This document shows positions 1 to 11,121 of a stretch of DNA of 64,000 nt, one piece after another. The notes beneath the pieces were generated by a model. It was given only the letters and a program-made list of their open reading frames with translations, searched no databases and was not told the DNA's origin. The stretch comes from Wolfiporia cocos. Lineage: Eukaryota; Basidiomycota; Agaricomycetes; Polyporales; Phaeolaceae. The first letter of the stretch is position 1; every line of letters begins with the position of its first letter. The stretch is taken from the NCBI GenBank assembly GCA_029448655.1, contig JACCLO010000009.1, positions 930,001 to 994,000 of the forward strand, in the 5' to 3' direction. The position numbers and the translations under genes were made by a program.

Positions 1-351
1 GCAGAGTTCAACAAGACCGAGAACATGATCGAGGGCGTCATAGTTGCAAACTCAAAGTACTTCCAGTTTGTCCAGTGTGTCGGCACGACTGCCTCCGCGC
101 TTAACGATCAGTACGATTCCGATTCCGACTCAGGAGAGGAGAGCGCGGGTCCTGTCACGCCAGCAACTCATGCACAGGAGCCCGACATCCTCATTGAAGT
201 CCCGGACATGTTGGAAGGCGAGGATTTAGGCATCCCAGTCATCTCTGCGGAGGAGAAGAAGCTTGCAGAGAAGCTACCGGTGGAGTCACTGCTGGAGAAG
301 CTGGAGAACTTGCATGTCGGGCCTTCCGCGGCACGAAAATGTACTGTGTAG
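1..351 (+). CDS. C-terminal end of an unrecognised protein, cut by the window edge
   Basis: The frame is open from base 1 to a TAG at 349-351, so this is the last coding part of a gene that begins outside the window. The residues include an acidic stretch (DSDSDSGEE) and a charged helical tail (EEKKLAEKLPVESLLEKLEN). I recognise no domain. The ATG at 25 is only an internal Met, and an intron near 40-100 cannot be excluded. It converges on the bir1-like gene, with 261 bp between the two stops. Codon use resembles the genes at 3-8 kb, which supports a real gene tail. Confidence 0.55.
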   Translation, partial: AEFNKTENMIEGVIVANSKYFQFVQCVGTTASALNDQYDSDSDSGEESAGPVTPATHAQEPDILIEVPDMLEGEDLGIPVISAEEKKLAEKLPVESLLEKLENLHVGPSAARKCTV

Positions 352-612
352 ACTCTTGTAGACTCACATGCATTGCGGGACAATGTAACAGTGAAACGCA
401 ACTCGTGGTCATCATGAGGCATGAACGCTGAGCACTCGATACCTGCGAGATATGGAATCGTCAGAGGTGAGTTACACTGGCAAGGGATTGGGACCAAATC
501 CCATCCATGAATGATGAAACAAGGCAAAACAGAGCAACCAGGCAGAGAAAATCGAGCCGACTGCACAGATTGGACGTGCGTGGATGCAGGTTGGCACGGG
601 ACCACGGGCAGT

Positions 613-3340
613 TCAGAGAGTTTCAATCGCCTTCCTTGTTCCCGCAGCTTTCTCCTTGATCAGTGCAAGCCGCCTCTCCCCATCCTTCTTCAGTTGAAGA
701 TACTGTATATCCATCTCCCGCCTGATGTACTGCTCTACGGTCATCGCGGCCTCTTCTTCCGAAAGTGACTTCAACTTCCGCATGGGAGATGTCCCCATAA
801 TGGGGATGAAAGCGGATGGGTACAAGAGCTCGTCAGTGGCCTTCACCTCCGTGTTCGTTGTCTCTTCGCTCTTTGACAGTATCTCGTTGCTATGCATTGG
901 AGCGGAGCGTGATGGCGTCGATGGGCGCAATCGGGAAGCCATTTCATCTTTTATCGGAGCTGGGACCGGCAGCGTCTCCCTCGCCTGCTTGACCCATGTC
1001 ATCGCCTGGTCGTCATCTTCCCCCTTGGGAATAACAGAAGAAGACTTTTTAGGCCTGACGGGAATCACGACCTCCATTTGCATCTTCGGCCTCTTCGAGG
1101 TAGCGGCAGAGGCCTCCTCCGCCTTGGATGGTTCGCTGCCTGGTCGAGACTGAAGAGACTTTTCGTTTGACATGGCTGCAAGCTGCGGGATGGGGGGAGC
1201 GATTGCATCCTCTACCTCCTCGAGCTCGCTGTCCGACGAGATCTCAATAACCTTCATCTTGTCCGGGGCGTTGCTCGTCCGCGCAGACGCCTGTGCCTTG
1301 AGAGCATTAGAAGCGCTACCGCGTGAAGGAACCGCGGTGCGTGATGAACCCGCGTGTGGCTCTGCCTTTACCTTGACTGGCGCACGGCGTGATTTAGGAG
1401 GAGCAGTGGCATCAGTCATTTCGACGTCCCCATCCGAGACCATGGCATTCTCACGAGACGCCTGTGCGCGGTGGGCTCCTTTTACACCCGACTTCTTTTT
1501 GCTTTGCACAGTCACGGAGACATCGTGCATGTCCATGTCCATATCCATCGCTTCTAAATCTCCTAGGGGATCAGTGATAGCGATGGCGTGGCCAGCATCG
1601 TCGAATATTGCTGACGAGCTCTGTCGGGGATCCAATGCCTTTGTACCTCGCAGCGAAGGAGTACCCTTCGCGAGCATGGTTAATGGTTTCGGTTGCATGA
1701 CTGGTATTTCTCTATCATCGGGAACACCCGGCCGCTCCCTGCCGTCCGTCTCGGCCTCTGTGTCTTCCTCCATCGCTCTCTGAGATTTAGTTCGCAATAG
1801 CTTGGATACGTCCTTCTTGACAGGAATCGGTCGAGACGCTTCGTCTTCACCGTCCTTCATCGTCCTTCGACTGCGATCGCTGGGCATCACGTCGGTGCGC
1901 GAGGGGCGAAGTTGATCATCCACGTCTCCTTCGTTGACCTTCGGCTTCTGTTTCGATGCAGACTTGGTTTTCGGCTGCGAAGGCTTCGACGAGGAAGGGA
2001 GTGCGTCGTCTTCCGCCTCCACTATCGCACGGGCTCTACTACGCGCAAGGATTTTCCTGGAAGGACCCGCCTCAGGCTCCAGCTCGTCATCGGGTTTAAC
2101 GTCTATGCGAGAGCTTTTGCGAGTTGTCTTTGTTCCAATTGTCGCCTCAAGGTCCGAATCATCCTTCTTGTTTTTCGGCGGACGTCCCCGTCTGGCCTTT
2201 GGCTTGGGCAGCACTACCTCATCGTCTTCGTCTCCACCTCGCTTTCCCTCTTCGTCCTCCTCCTGTATGGCGTGTATTGTCGCCTTCGCCTTTGCGCCCT
2301 TCCTGCTCTTCGACTTGGACACGCGCTTTCCCACCTCTGCCTCACTTCCTACCTCGGCCTCCGCATCTTCGACCTCTGATGGCACCACCGACTTGCTTCT
2401 AGACGACTTTCCGTTCGTGCCCGTCCCGCGCGTGGTACGCCTCGACGCGGGCGTCTTAGACGGTACGCGTGATGGTTCGTCGTCAGAATCTAGGTTAAGT
2501 GTATTTGTATGGGACTGTGGCTTCGCGCTACTCCTCGTGGGCTTGATAGGCTCGGACAGTAGCTCGAGGAACGCGCAGGACCGCCCTGTGTTCTTGCGGC
2601 GCCGTTTCTGGTGCTCATCTCTGCGGGGAAGTGCGTGAGTAGATTATCTGGACATTGTAATGTGGAGCGTACATCGGATCATCTTCATAGTCCCACCCGT
2701 TTAAAGATACGAGGCAGTACATGCAGGTCGCGTTATCGTCCCCGGAGCTCTGCGGGGTGTAAATGAAACCTGCCTTCGCCATCTGGGACGCGTCACATAC
2801 ATACAAAGTCATAGCAAACGAATTCGTACCTTCTTGGAGTTCGCTCCATGGCCACGAGTCGTGTCGTGCGGCCATGACTTGTTCTGAGTGAAGGTTACGA
2901 GGCGCATCTGTTCCATGAACTTGCTCGTCGGTAGGCGCGTAGCATTCGTGGTGAGCAAGCTAATAATGTACAATGTTAATGCCCATGTCGCAATGTGAGA
3001 AAATCGAATACGCGTACTTCCCGTCCTCGTCAATGTCAATAGCGGCACTACACCTCGCTGCCGCCCATGCGCAAGTCTTGGAGCACTTGTCGTAGTGTAT
3101 CTCAAACGGGTCGTCTTCCGCGTCCCAGTCGCTAAGTTCCTTCCCGCACATGAAGCAGGTGACGTTGTCTCTATCATTTGAGCTCGGGTCGTAGTAGAAG
3201 CCAGCGTGAGCGAGCGTGTCTGGTGTAGCCTTGAATGTGGGCGGATGCGGCCATTTGAGCGCAGCGGTAGATTTTCCCAGGGCCCTTTTCGTTTGCTTTG
3301 ACTTCAAGAAGGAATCCAGCCTAGCTTGGTAGCACTCCAT
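613..3340 (-). CDS. bir1: Bir1/survivin-family protein with two BIR domains, chromosomal passenger complex subunit
   Basis: Four exons: 3340-3018, 2959-2830, 2782-2673 and 2620-613. The introns are 58, 47 and 52 bp, all GT-AG, and the joined frame encodes about 856 residues. BIR1 has C62, C65, H82 and C90. BIR2 has C171, C174, H191 and C203 and is only intact after splicing out 2621-2672. The rest is a long, low-complexity, basic and Ser/Pro-rich region. It ends in a charged helix (TVEQYIRREMDIQYLQLKK) that fits the part of fungal Bir1 proteins that bundles with INCENP and borealin partners. Fungal Bir1 (S. pombe Bir1/Cut17) brings Aurora kinase to centromeres; it is not an apoptosis inhibitor in the animal sense. 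Length is close to yeast Bir1. Zinc-site spacing is longer than usual (H-x7-C and H-x11-C instead of H-x6-C). Start chosen at the first Met before BIR1. Confidence 0.93.
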
Positions 3341-3619
3341 GTTCGCCAGGTAGACTTAATCACAGAAGTCGTAGAGGCTCGCACGTAACGCGCGCCTGTG
3401 ACATTGCTCGCGTGACAAAACGCGATGTGTCACATCAGTCACAGTGCACCTTGGATTCCGGCTTGAATGGGAACCTCCCTGCTTCAAGTTGTATACCTCC
3501 CTCCAACCTGGCTGCTAGCACCTGTATTTATGCCTCTGGATGCTATTTATGAGAGTCTAGATTGGAACTGAAGTACTACTGGAACATCCTCCTCATCACG
3601 TCGTCGCGCTGCTGCTGGT
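3341..3619. promoter_or_regulatory. Shared divergent promoter of bir1 and wapl with three ACGCG cores
   Basis: This 279-bp space separates two start codons pointing away from each other. ACGCG occurs at 3388-3392 and 3420-3424 on the + strand and at 3409-3413 on the - strand. ACGCG is the core of the MluI cell-cycle box bound by MBF-type factors (Mbp1/Swi6, Res1/Res2) at G1/S genes in fungi. Tandem TGAC/GTCA words also occur at 3430-3450. That both genes are cell-cycle controlled through these sites is inference. Confidence 0.6.
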
Positions 3620-6600
3620 ATGCAGAGGACGTACAGCCGCAAAGGCTCCCGACGCCATGAAAGAACAATCAGAGCTACTTGGAGCGACTCCTCTGACATT
3701 GAGCCAATGAATTCATCTGTTGATCGAGCGCGGAAACGCCAAAAGGTTGAGGTAGAAGTTGTTCTACCCACCTCGCCGAGTCCGTCGTCGCGAGCGAAAC
3801 ATGGACGGTCCTCTACACTCACTGAACGCCAGACTAGTGAAACTCGTATCATAGGTGAGAAAGTATTCTAGTTGATGTTGGCTCTTTTACTGTCACTATA
3901 AAGTCCTGGTTGGTTTCATCAATGTGGGCCACCTAGGTTCAGGCTCAGTATGTGAGCCAAAATGTATCCATGACCACCCCCAGAATTTATCCATCATCCT
4001 TGTACTCCGTCTTGATACCTTATAAAGAGGTGATACTCGACTCAAATACGCATAGGTAGTGCGAATACTATCCCGACTGGGGACGGACCAAGCAGGCATA
4101 GGCCGCATCCCCAGTTGGCGCATTACCGCGGATGCACATTTCCTTGCTCGTGTACACAATTTGTTCAAGATGCGACTATAATGCAATATATCACCTACCG
4201 GATCCGCACCTACCATTGTATTTGCTAACATACTACAATAGCTCCATCAGCCTCGCGGCTTCTATCATCGGCAGCCACTGTTGCAGCCGGGAAACCAGAG
4301 GATCCATCATCTCGTGCAGCATCACGAACATCGCAAATACTAGCGAAGCCTTCTCCCGGGGTGATTAAGCGCACCAACACGGAGCCAGTCCGATCTACTA
4401 GTGCATCTCCGATGAAGGTCAGCAACGACCTATCGAACTTATTCGACTTCACACAGGCGGGAGGACAACTTGCTCGATCGAACTCCACCGGACAATCCGG
4501 CGTCGCCAAGCGCATGCTCCGGCGGACAGGTACGAGTTCCAACGTCCGGAGCCCAAATCAGTCTCGCGATCCCAGGGCGGAACTTTCTGCCCCCGTCACT
4601 CCGAAGAAACTGCAGAAAACTCGCTCCGACTCGATTATTGACCTGACACCGGGAACACCCTCTTCGCGAGGGCACTCCCTCTCCCCATCGAAGTCGCATA
4701 GCGTCGAAGGCATCTCCTCACCCGCCGTGCTGCCTGCTCGCCCTCCGCACGCGTCGACGAGTGTGCGTACGTACGCCGGTAGCTCACGATCCTTCCTTGT
4801 TGCCCTTCCCGCCGCGCAGCATGGCTCCCTTCCACGCAATAACTTACAGTTGCAGTCACAGTCACAGTCGCTCGATGAGGACGGCGACACCCAAATGGAC
4901 AGCCAAGAGACAGAGGACTTGGAGGTTAGGGAGTCGTACACGGACCTCCGCACACGTTGGGGCGTGGACGACTCGGAGGATGACCCACGCCCACCATCGC
5001 CAGATCTCGCCTCTCCTGGCACACGAAGCAGGAGGAAGGGCAAGGGCAAGCAGATGGAAGGCCCTCCTGTGCCGTTACCAAACGGAATGTACAACGATCT
5101 GAAGAGCATTACAGAATTAAGGAGTAAGGGCGAGAGTAGACGCTTCCTAGACGAAGTGGGCTACCTCTTTGAGGGCCTTGACGCGAGTGCCATTTTAGGC
5201 GTTCGCAGAGGAAGGTATACAGCTAGAATGTTGAGACGGCGACATTTGGGCTGATTGTCTATGTTAGCGCCCTTGAAATCGTCACGAAGCTCTGTGACGT
5301 GGAATTTGCCCGCAAAGCCAAGGCAGCTGATTTCCTTGGTCGGGTTTGGGATGTCTTGCGAGAAGCTGGTGCTGGGAACGGTGACAAGGTGCGTATTCAT
5401 CAGACTTCGCAACTTCTCTATGCGTATTGACACTCTTTGGTAGATCCTGGATGCAATTCTCGCTTTCTTCGCGGCGTTAGTGTCGAGGGACACCCGCGAC
5501 ATAGCAGATTTGGCGGCGAAGTGTGACCTTACACCTCTACTCTATGATATGCTAAGTTCTGTGGAACGAGCAAATGACTCTTTGTGGCTTGTCTCATCGT
5601 CTTTGAGCGATGCCGAGCTCAGGAAAGGAGGAATCTCCAAAGCCGAGAAGACATTGGTTTGTGCCCGTCGTATCCTGCGTAACCTCTTCGAAAATTGATT
5701 CCGTTGATGGACCATTGTAGTTGACGAGCCTTGTCAACCTCATTCGAAAGAAATCGGGTCTAATCACGTATGGCGACGTCGTATGCATTACCTCTGCCTC
5801 GGAATCGCCCTCGATTCTCATATTTTACTATTTAGGTTTCCAATCGACTACTGCTATCACTTGCATTGAATGCATTGCCCTCTACAATGCAGAGCGTAGT
5901 CAATCTATCCTCTTTATTAAGCAGCCTCGTGCGCGAAATCGCACCGACGACATCTCGTATATCAGCATATGCATCCGGATTGTCTATCCTCCCTGCTCTA
6001 TCACCCTCGTCCTACCTATACTTCCCATCTTTCATACATGCCGATAACTGTCTTCGCCTCGTGGATGCCTTCCTCCTCGGACAATGGAGGGATGAAGATG
6101 ACGATGTGACGTCTTTAGCACTCATTGCAGCACGAGATCAGGGCTTGGTCGGCTCGTTGATCGCTCTTTGCGCTGTCTGCGATGTTATGTCTAGAGATAA
6201 ACAGTACGCTAATCAACTTGACAAAGGTCGGAATGCACGTTTTAATCTTGGGTAGATTTTCTGATGATTCCCCAGTATACCAATGTCTCGAATCAGCACT
6301 TCGCGTCCTAATCAACCTGACGCACGGCGATCACGTCTGGTGTCAAGCCGTTCTGAACGACCAGCTCTCGTTTGTGACTATCGTACGATTGATTGTCAAT
6401 TTCCAGCGGCAGCGCATGCAGGAAGGGACGTCAGCAAGTACAACCTCGGATATTGGAGAAAGTGTAGGAGATAGAGAGAATGCCGCTGCATCGCTCGACC
6501 GACAATGTCTGTGCTTAGGCCTCCTCACTAATCTAGTACAAACGCTGCCTGAATCCAGGACTTTGGTGCGCGAAATATGTGAGCACAAGCCAACCATAGT

Positions 6601-7069
6601 GTTTTCTCCTTGCACTAAAATGTTCGCAGCGCTTGATTTCGACTGCAAGAACAAGAACTCATGCGTGAGAACCTGTCGCTGCGCTTCCCGCGTGACGGCA
6701 CTGGATTGTCTGGCCCAAGTGTACCTGCAGCACTGCAAGTCTAACGACGAATTCGATCCAGCCCTTCGTGGGCACATGGCGGTGCTGTTCGGGCTGCTCA
6801 TGCAAGATTGTCCGGAAAACCAGCGACTCCTGCTTTCTACCCTTCCTGGAGCAACGAGGAAGCAGAAACTGCAATCCCTCGTCGAGTATGCGGATGAGTT
6901 CAGCCAACTCTATGCCCAAATCGCCCACAAGGCACTCGGTTCGGGTGAGAATCTAGATGACAACTTGGCAGTATCTGAAATCACTCCCGCCAATCTTCGA
7001 CCTTTGGAAGGCGCGAGCGTGGCAAGCGACATTGTCTCATTCTTGGAAGGACTTCGCGACCATGGTTAG
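3620..7069 (+). CDS. wpl1: Wapl/Rad61-family cohesin release factor
   Basis: Seven exons: 3620-3854, 4242-5214, 5268-5388, 5444-5656, 5721-5780, 5836-6203 and 6256-7069. They sum to 2784 bp (927 residues) in one frame. The N-terminus reads MQRTYSRKG, which matches the conserved RTYSRKG-type start of Wapl proteins. A disordered Ser/Pro-rich region follows, then from about residue 365 the helical WAPL domain (FLDEVGYLFEGLD, LRVLINLTHGDH). Wapl with Pds5 opens the cohesin ring and sets loop size and sister release. Five introns are 52-64 bp, but the first (3855-4241) is 387 bp and may hide a small exon. The 5' splice site at 5781 was chosen because it restores frame. The gene is divergent from bir1 and ends 48 bp before the kinase stop. 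Confidence 0.92.
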
Positions 7070-7117
7070 ATTATTATTCTATGGATTACAATAGGAAATG
7101 CATTCCGTGGTATAACG

Positions 7118-8482
7118 CTATGAGCACAAGTACAACCTCTCCGCCATCCGTCGTAGGAACCCAGTTGAAGACGAGCCCCCACCACTACCCCACAGTGATT
7201 TCGGCGCTACAGCCACATGCTGCTTGACGTCGGGTGGGTGGTAAGCAGGAATGGCTGGCTGGATGTGGGCGGCGACCAATTCGGGCGTCCTCGGTTCGGT
7301 AATGTCTGATTCGGAACCTGTTGCTGCCATGGAGGCATCCGTAGGAGATGATCGAGGCACGGTGCAGATGTCCGCACTCCTCAACGATGCAGAGTCATCG
7401 TCAAATTTCCCATCGCATGGTTCTCTCCAGTCAGTGTTAGGCTCCCTCCATGCCGGGTCGTGACGACCTTCTTGAACCGCAGGAAGTTCCCAAACCCGGA
7501 AGGTAGACTTCACCGACCTCTTGCGACGACCTTTGTTCTTAGACTTGACGTCCTGATCAGTGAGGAAAAAGGTGTCGACTTGCATGATTTTTAAACGAAG
7601 GAAGGGTATTGTGATTCGGCGTGAGGGATCTGAAGTGAAAATGCGTTGGAGAATGTCGTTTGCGCTCGACGAGATTGGCAATGTTCTATAGAGGAAGTCT
7701 TGATCCTGCAGGTATGCACGATAGCACTCGTCAATATAAGTCGCGCGCCGCCATGGATTATGACCAGAGATCATGGCGGTGAGAATCACGCCGAGCGCCC
7801 ACACATCGTTCGCACGGGTGGAGTACGGTGTAATAGGACCATGAATGCCAATGCATTCTACAGAGCATGAGGGTCATGTAGCATAAAAGGGGTTACGATA
7901 CGTACCAGGACTCATATAGTACGAACTACCCGCACCGTATGTCCTGCTAAACGCCCTTCCTGTCGATAGCCCGAAGTCACTCAAAAATACCCGCGTCCCA
8001 CTCTCGTTAACGAGGATATTCTCCGGCTTGATGTCCCGGTGGTAGATCCCCATCTGGTGACAAGCTTCTACTCCGTCGATAATTTGAAGGAAAAGCTTCT
8101 TGACAAGGGCGTCGTCATCCCGCGGGATGCCGCCCTCAAATAGGAATTGGAAGAAATCCCCACCCGAGCAATAGTCAAGAACGAGAAACAGATAGAAATG
8201 CTCCTCGACAACGCGGTGAAGCGTAATCACATTTGAATGCGCGGAGCACCTCATGTGATGAGCAATCTCCTGTTGCTGAACATCATGGAGGTGGGAACCC
8301 TTGTCAGCTTTGATGAGGCACTTGACGGCATAGTATGTGGGATACTGTGGAGAAGAAGTAGTGTCGATGGCAAGAAATACAACGCCATTGGAGCCTGAGC
8401 CTAGGGTATCAACAAGCTTGAGGCGTCCCTGGTCGATGAACTGTCCGACGAGATCCGGGATGGCAGCGCTGCGTTGGACCAT
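7118..8482 (-). CDS. Ser/Thr protein kinase, Ran1/Ksp1/Sks1-like
   Basis: Two exons, 8482-7906 and 7857-7118, separated by a 48-bp GT-AG intron, encode 438 residues. Visible kinase landmarks are the glycine loop GSGSNGVVF (28-36), the ATP lysine K54 in AVK, the catalytic loop HRDIKPEN (148-155), DFG (169-171) and SPE in place of APE. The SPE is created exactly by the splice. ANDVWALGVIL and the GHNPW motif are typical of the Ran1/Pat1, Ksp1, Vhs1 and Sks1 group, which act in nutrient and meiotic signalling. The C-terminal 150 residues are Ser/Pro-rich and lack a known domain. All catalytic residues are present, so an active enzyme is expected. The specific ortholog cannot be fixed by eye. Confidence 0.9.
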
Positions 8483-9262
8483 GGCGAAAAAGGCGAGTCG
8501 TGTCGAGGAAGATGGGGTGCCCGCACGTCGACCAGAAGCTTTTCAGCCATGCATACACGGATGACCTCGACGCAGACACCCGATAATCCGCAGCGGAAGC
8601 ATCGGCATAGGAAAGGAGACCTATCACAACCCAAGGACTATCCGAAAGAGGAGCAACGCGGACTCGGACAGCGGAAGTGACATACTAGGAAATCGCAAGC
8701 GCGCTACCGAGGTGGTCGAGATCGTTACTCATGCCCATGGCAGGGCGAGCCTCCTGCGGTTGCTGAACGCTGGTATAGGAGAAGATGCCAGTAGACCTGA
8801 ACGCCAAGAGAGGGTGCATGGATTCAAAGGGGCAGCTCCGGCCTTGACGAGCAACAGCGAGTATGAGCAGCAGCGGATTTGAACGATCGAGAGGTGTACC
8901 GGTGAACACTCGACCCATATCTGCGGCCCGTGTCACCTTTCCGTTTTGTTTCAGACCAGACGGGGTAGTATGCTCTTCGCTAGAACGAGATACTAAAATA
9001 TTCGTGTTTAAGACTGATGGCTTGTCAAGGTGAGATAGATAGGAGATGGCTAGAGGAACAACAAGTATAGAGGACGTTGCAAGCGCGAGAGAAGAGCATC
9101 AACAGTGATGACATCCATCGTCCCATAATGCTAGCCTCGCCGAGAAGACGACGGAATGACAAGTCCAGGGTCTGCCGTACCACGGGCCTCTGGAAAGCAA
9201 TCGCACTCTGCTGAGATCCCGAGGATGGACGATGCATCCGCGAGGAGTGCAGTTGAGACGCG
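8483..9262. other. Intergenic region, no supported gene
   Basis: Upstream region of the kinase. Short reading frames on the - strand (8685-8936 and 9025-9288) show no domain, biased composition or convincing splice sites. They could be 3' exons of the hypothetical gene at 9263-9934, but I could not join them. Confidence 0.4.
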
Positions 9263-9934
9263 CTATGCATGGCCACCCTGAGCCCCATCGTCTGCAGAGT
9301 AGATTGAGGGTATTGTCGATGACGAAGATAGTCCTGAGGCTTCCCTAATTATTTGAGGAAGAGAGTCCCGTGATGACGGAGTCTCGCAAGCAGCCAGCGC
9401 CTGATGTGCAGCAACAGCCTCCCCGATATCTGACCTAAGCTGTAGAACCAAACAGGAGCGATCCCTCTTTCTCCAGAAGTGGTCCTGAATGATGGCGCCG
9501 CTAGTGCTTGTCAAATCATATGCTTGGCCAATCGTTAGGTCGTTCGCCCGAAGTCGTTCATCCATCTCAAAGCCCTCGATGCGTCTCCTGATGTCGTCGC
9601 GTTCCAACGCTAATTGGAGGGAATTGAGAGGGACACGATGTTCTATTTCCCGGTTACTATCGTCCTCCGTGATTCTTTGGTTCGACGCGTATATAAGGGC
9701 TTGAGGGATGGGCGCAACCGCAGAAGTACGTGACGTCAAAATCCGAGCTCGAGGCGCTGAAGAGGGCCTTGCTCCGATGAGAAATTGACGTGGATTCAGG
9801 ATGTATCTCATGTCTCTGAGGCTGCCCGCGGCTCGAGGGCGGTAGTTGGCTTGCGCTTGCGACGGAATGTGAAGCTGCTGCCAGTATGCATAACCATCGA
9901 GACTAGGAATTACAAAGGAGGAGGAGGTACACAA
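9263..9934 (-). CDS. Hypothetical protein, 223 residues
   Basis: The longest frame between the kinase and the retrotransposon. It is rich in Arg, Ser and Ala, with a charged central part (LERDDIRRRIEGFEMDERLR) that could be helical, and no signal peptide or membrane segment. I recognise no family. It may be a single exon of a larger gene, since the frame closes without a typical C-terminus. A chance frame is possible, as base composition here is balanced. Confidence 0.35.
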   Translation of the reverse strand: MCTSSSFVIPSLDGYAYWQQLHIPSQAQANYRPRAAGSLRDMRYILNPRQFLIGARPSSAPRARILTSRTSAVAPIPQALIYASNQRITEDDSNREIEHRVPLNSLQLALERDDIRRRIEGFEMDERLRANDLTIGQAYDLTSTSGAIIQDHFWRKRDRSCLVLQLRSDIGEAVAAHQALAACETPSSRDSLPQIIREASGLSSSSTIPSIYSADDGAQGGHA

Positions 9935-10417
9935 GTGAGTTTTGGGAATAGATCTCCTGAAGGCCCGGAAAATAGCGATAGTCCACGCCTACGATGTGCT
10001 CCGGTTGAGAAAGAAGCGAAGCCGCGCATTCATGGGGCTACGAATAGCATTCTGCAGCACACCTTAGTCTGAACCACAACATGGACATACCACGCGATTC
10101 TGATTTAACCTGACAGCTCCGCCAAAATGCAGCATATATACAGAACGAAGAGATCCTGGATAGTCTCGAGCTACGAGCAGAGATGTAAGCCTTGGCGTTG
10201 CTACTGAGCCTACAAACTAGAGTCCCGGCAATTGAAACTCCCAGGATAAGCGCCCGACGATCCTCTACGCCCAATCAGGTAGGTGTTGTTGTCACTGAGC
10301 TCGCCAAATTTTTGCCCCGGTGAAGTCCACAGGCTTCAGAATATGACACGACTGACAAGAATCATGAGTATCAGACTATTGTGTTGATCATCAAGCTGAT
10401 ATCTAGGTCTACCACAT
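9935..10417. other. Intergenic, nothing recognised
   Basis: No coding, RNA or repeat signal was found up to the left arm of the inverted repeat at 10418. Confidence 0.4.
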
Positions 10418-10760
10418 ACTTGAGGTTAATTACCCAGCAAGTTTGCGTGGCACCAAGCGCCGAAGATCACGTGTGCTCCCCAGCGGTGGGCGCTCTGGTG
10501 CTGCTGCGTTGAAGACCCCAAAGCTGTGGTGTTGCTGTGGTAGCTTAAAGAGAATACGGTCGCCACCTATGTGTGCATGGACCCTGGATACTTGGAATCA
10601 AAATGTAGCAAGCTCACAGCGCTATTACTAACTATAGTACTTGTAATAGAAAACATTAGTCAAATTCGTTATAGACAATGTTCATGACTAAGCTCACTTT
10701 TTCAGCGGTTAGTGGCTTCATTTATACGTGCTTCACTCTTAAGTTAGCGCAACTCCGCGC

Positions 10761-11121
10761 TGACACAAGCGCTATCTCAAGTAACTACTCAGGGGAATGT
10801 TTATCGCGTGGAAGCGTATTCCTGATCTGAGGCTACTCAAGGCAACAAAGGCCAAGACGAGTCTGGGGTGCTCCCTGCTCGTCTGGCTGGTATATATGCT
10901 ATCTGACTGTTTGTACATGTTTGGCTACTGTACAGTATTACGTAAGCTAATAGTCCGTGATAACCCTATCCTAGGGGTAGAGCCGAGAGAAGAGTGTCCG
11001 GGGTCTGACTAGGCACGTGTGGGGTGTTCGGGGTCCTTGCACGTGATGCTAGGCGGGCGCTTAGATAAGATAAGGGCTGTCGTTCAGTCGTTGGCTAACT
11101 GAATGAAATCGGCTTGTGACA
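10761..11121 (-). repeat. 3' LTR of the Ty3/gypsy element (361 bp)
   Basis: Read on the - strand it starts TGTCACAAGCC and ends GCTTGTGTCA. It holds a paired GATA-type motif (AGATAAGATAA at 11063-11073), a TATATAT box and, after it, a stem of 8-9 bp (CAGACGAG with CTCGTCTTG). The gag-pol frame ends about 38 bp inside this LTR. Confidence 0.93.

Noticed and set aside
613..2379. Long frames on the + strand opposite the bir1-like gene (e.g. 1934-2638)
   Set aside because: Mirror frames of a Ser- and Glu/Lys-rich coding region; the - strand has the BIR domains and the splice sites.
10797..11012. Conserved 71-residue frame repeated in both Ty3 LTRs and partly at 37439-37645
   Set aside because: It lies wholly inside the LTR and is conserved because the LTR is; the coding strand is opposite to the element and there is no protein signal.
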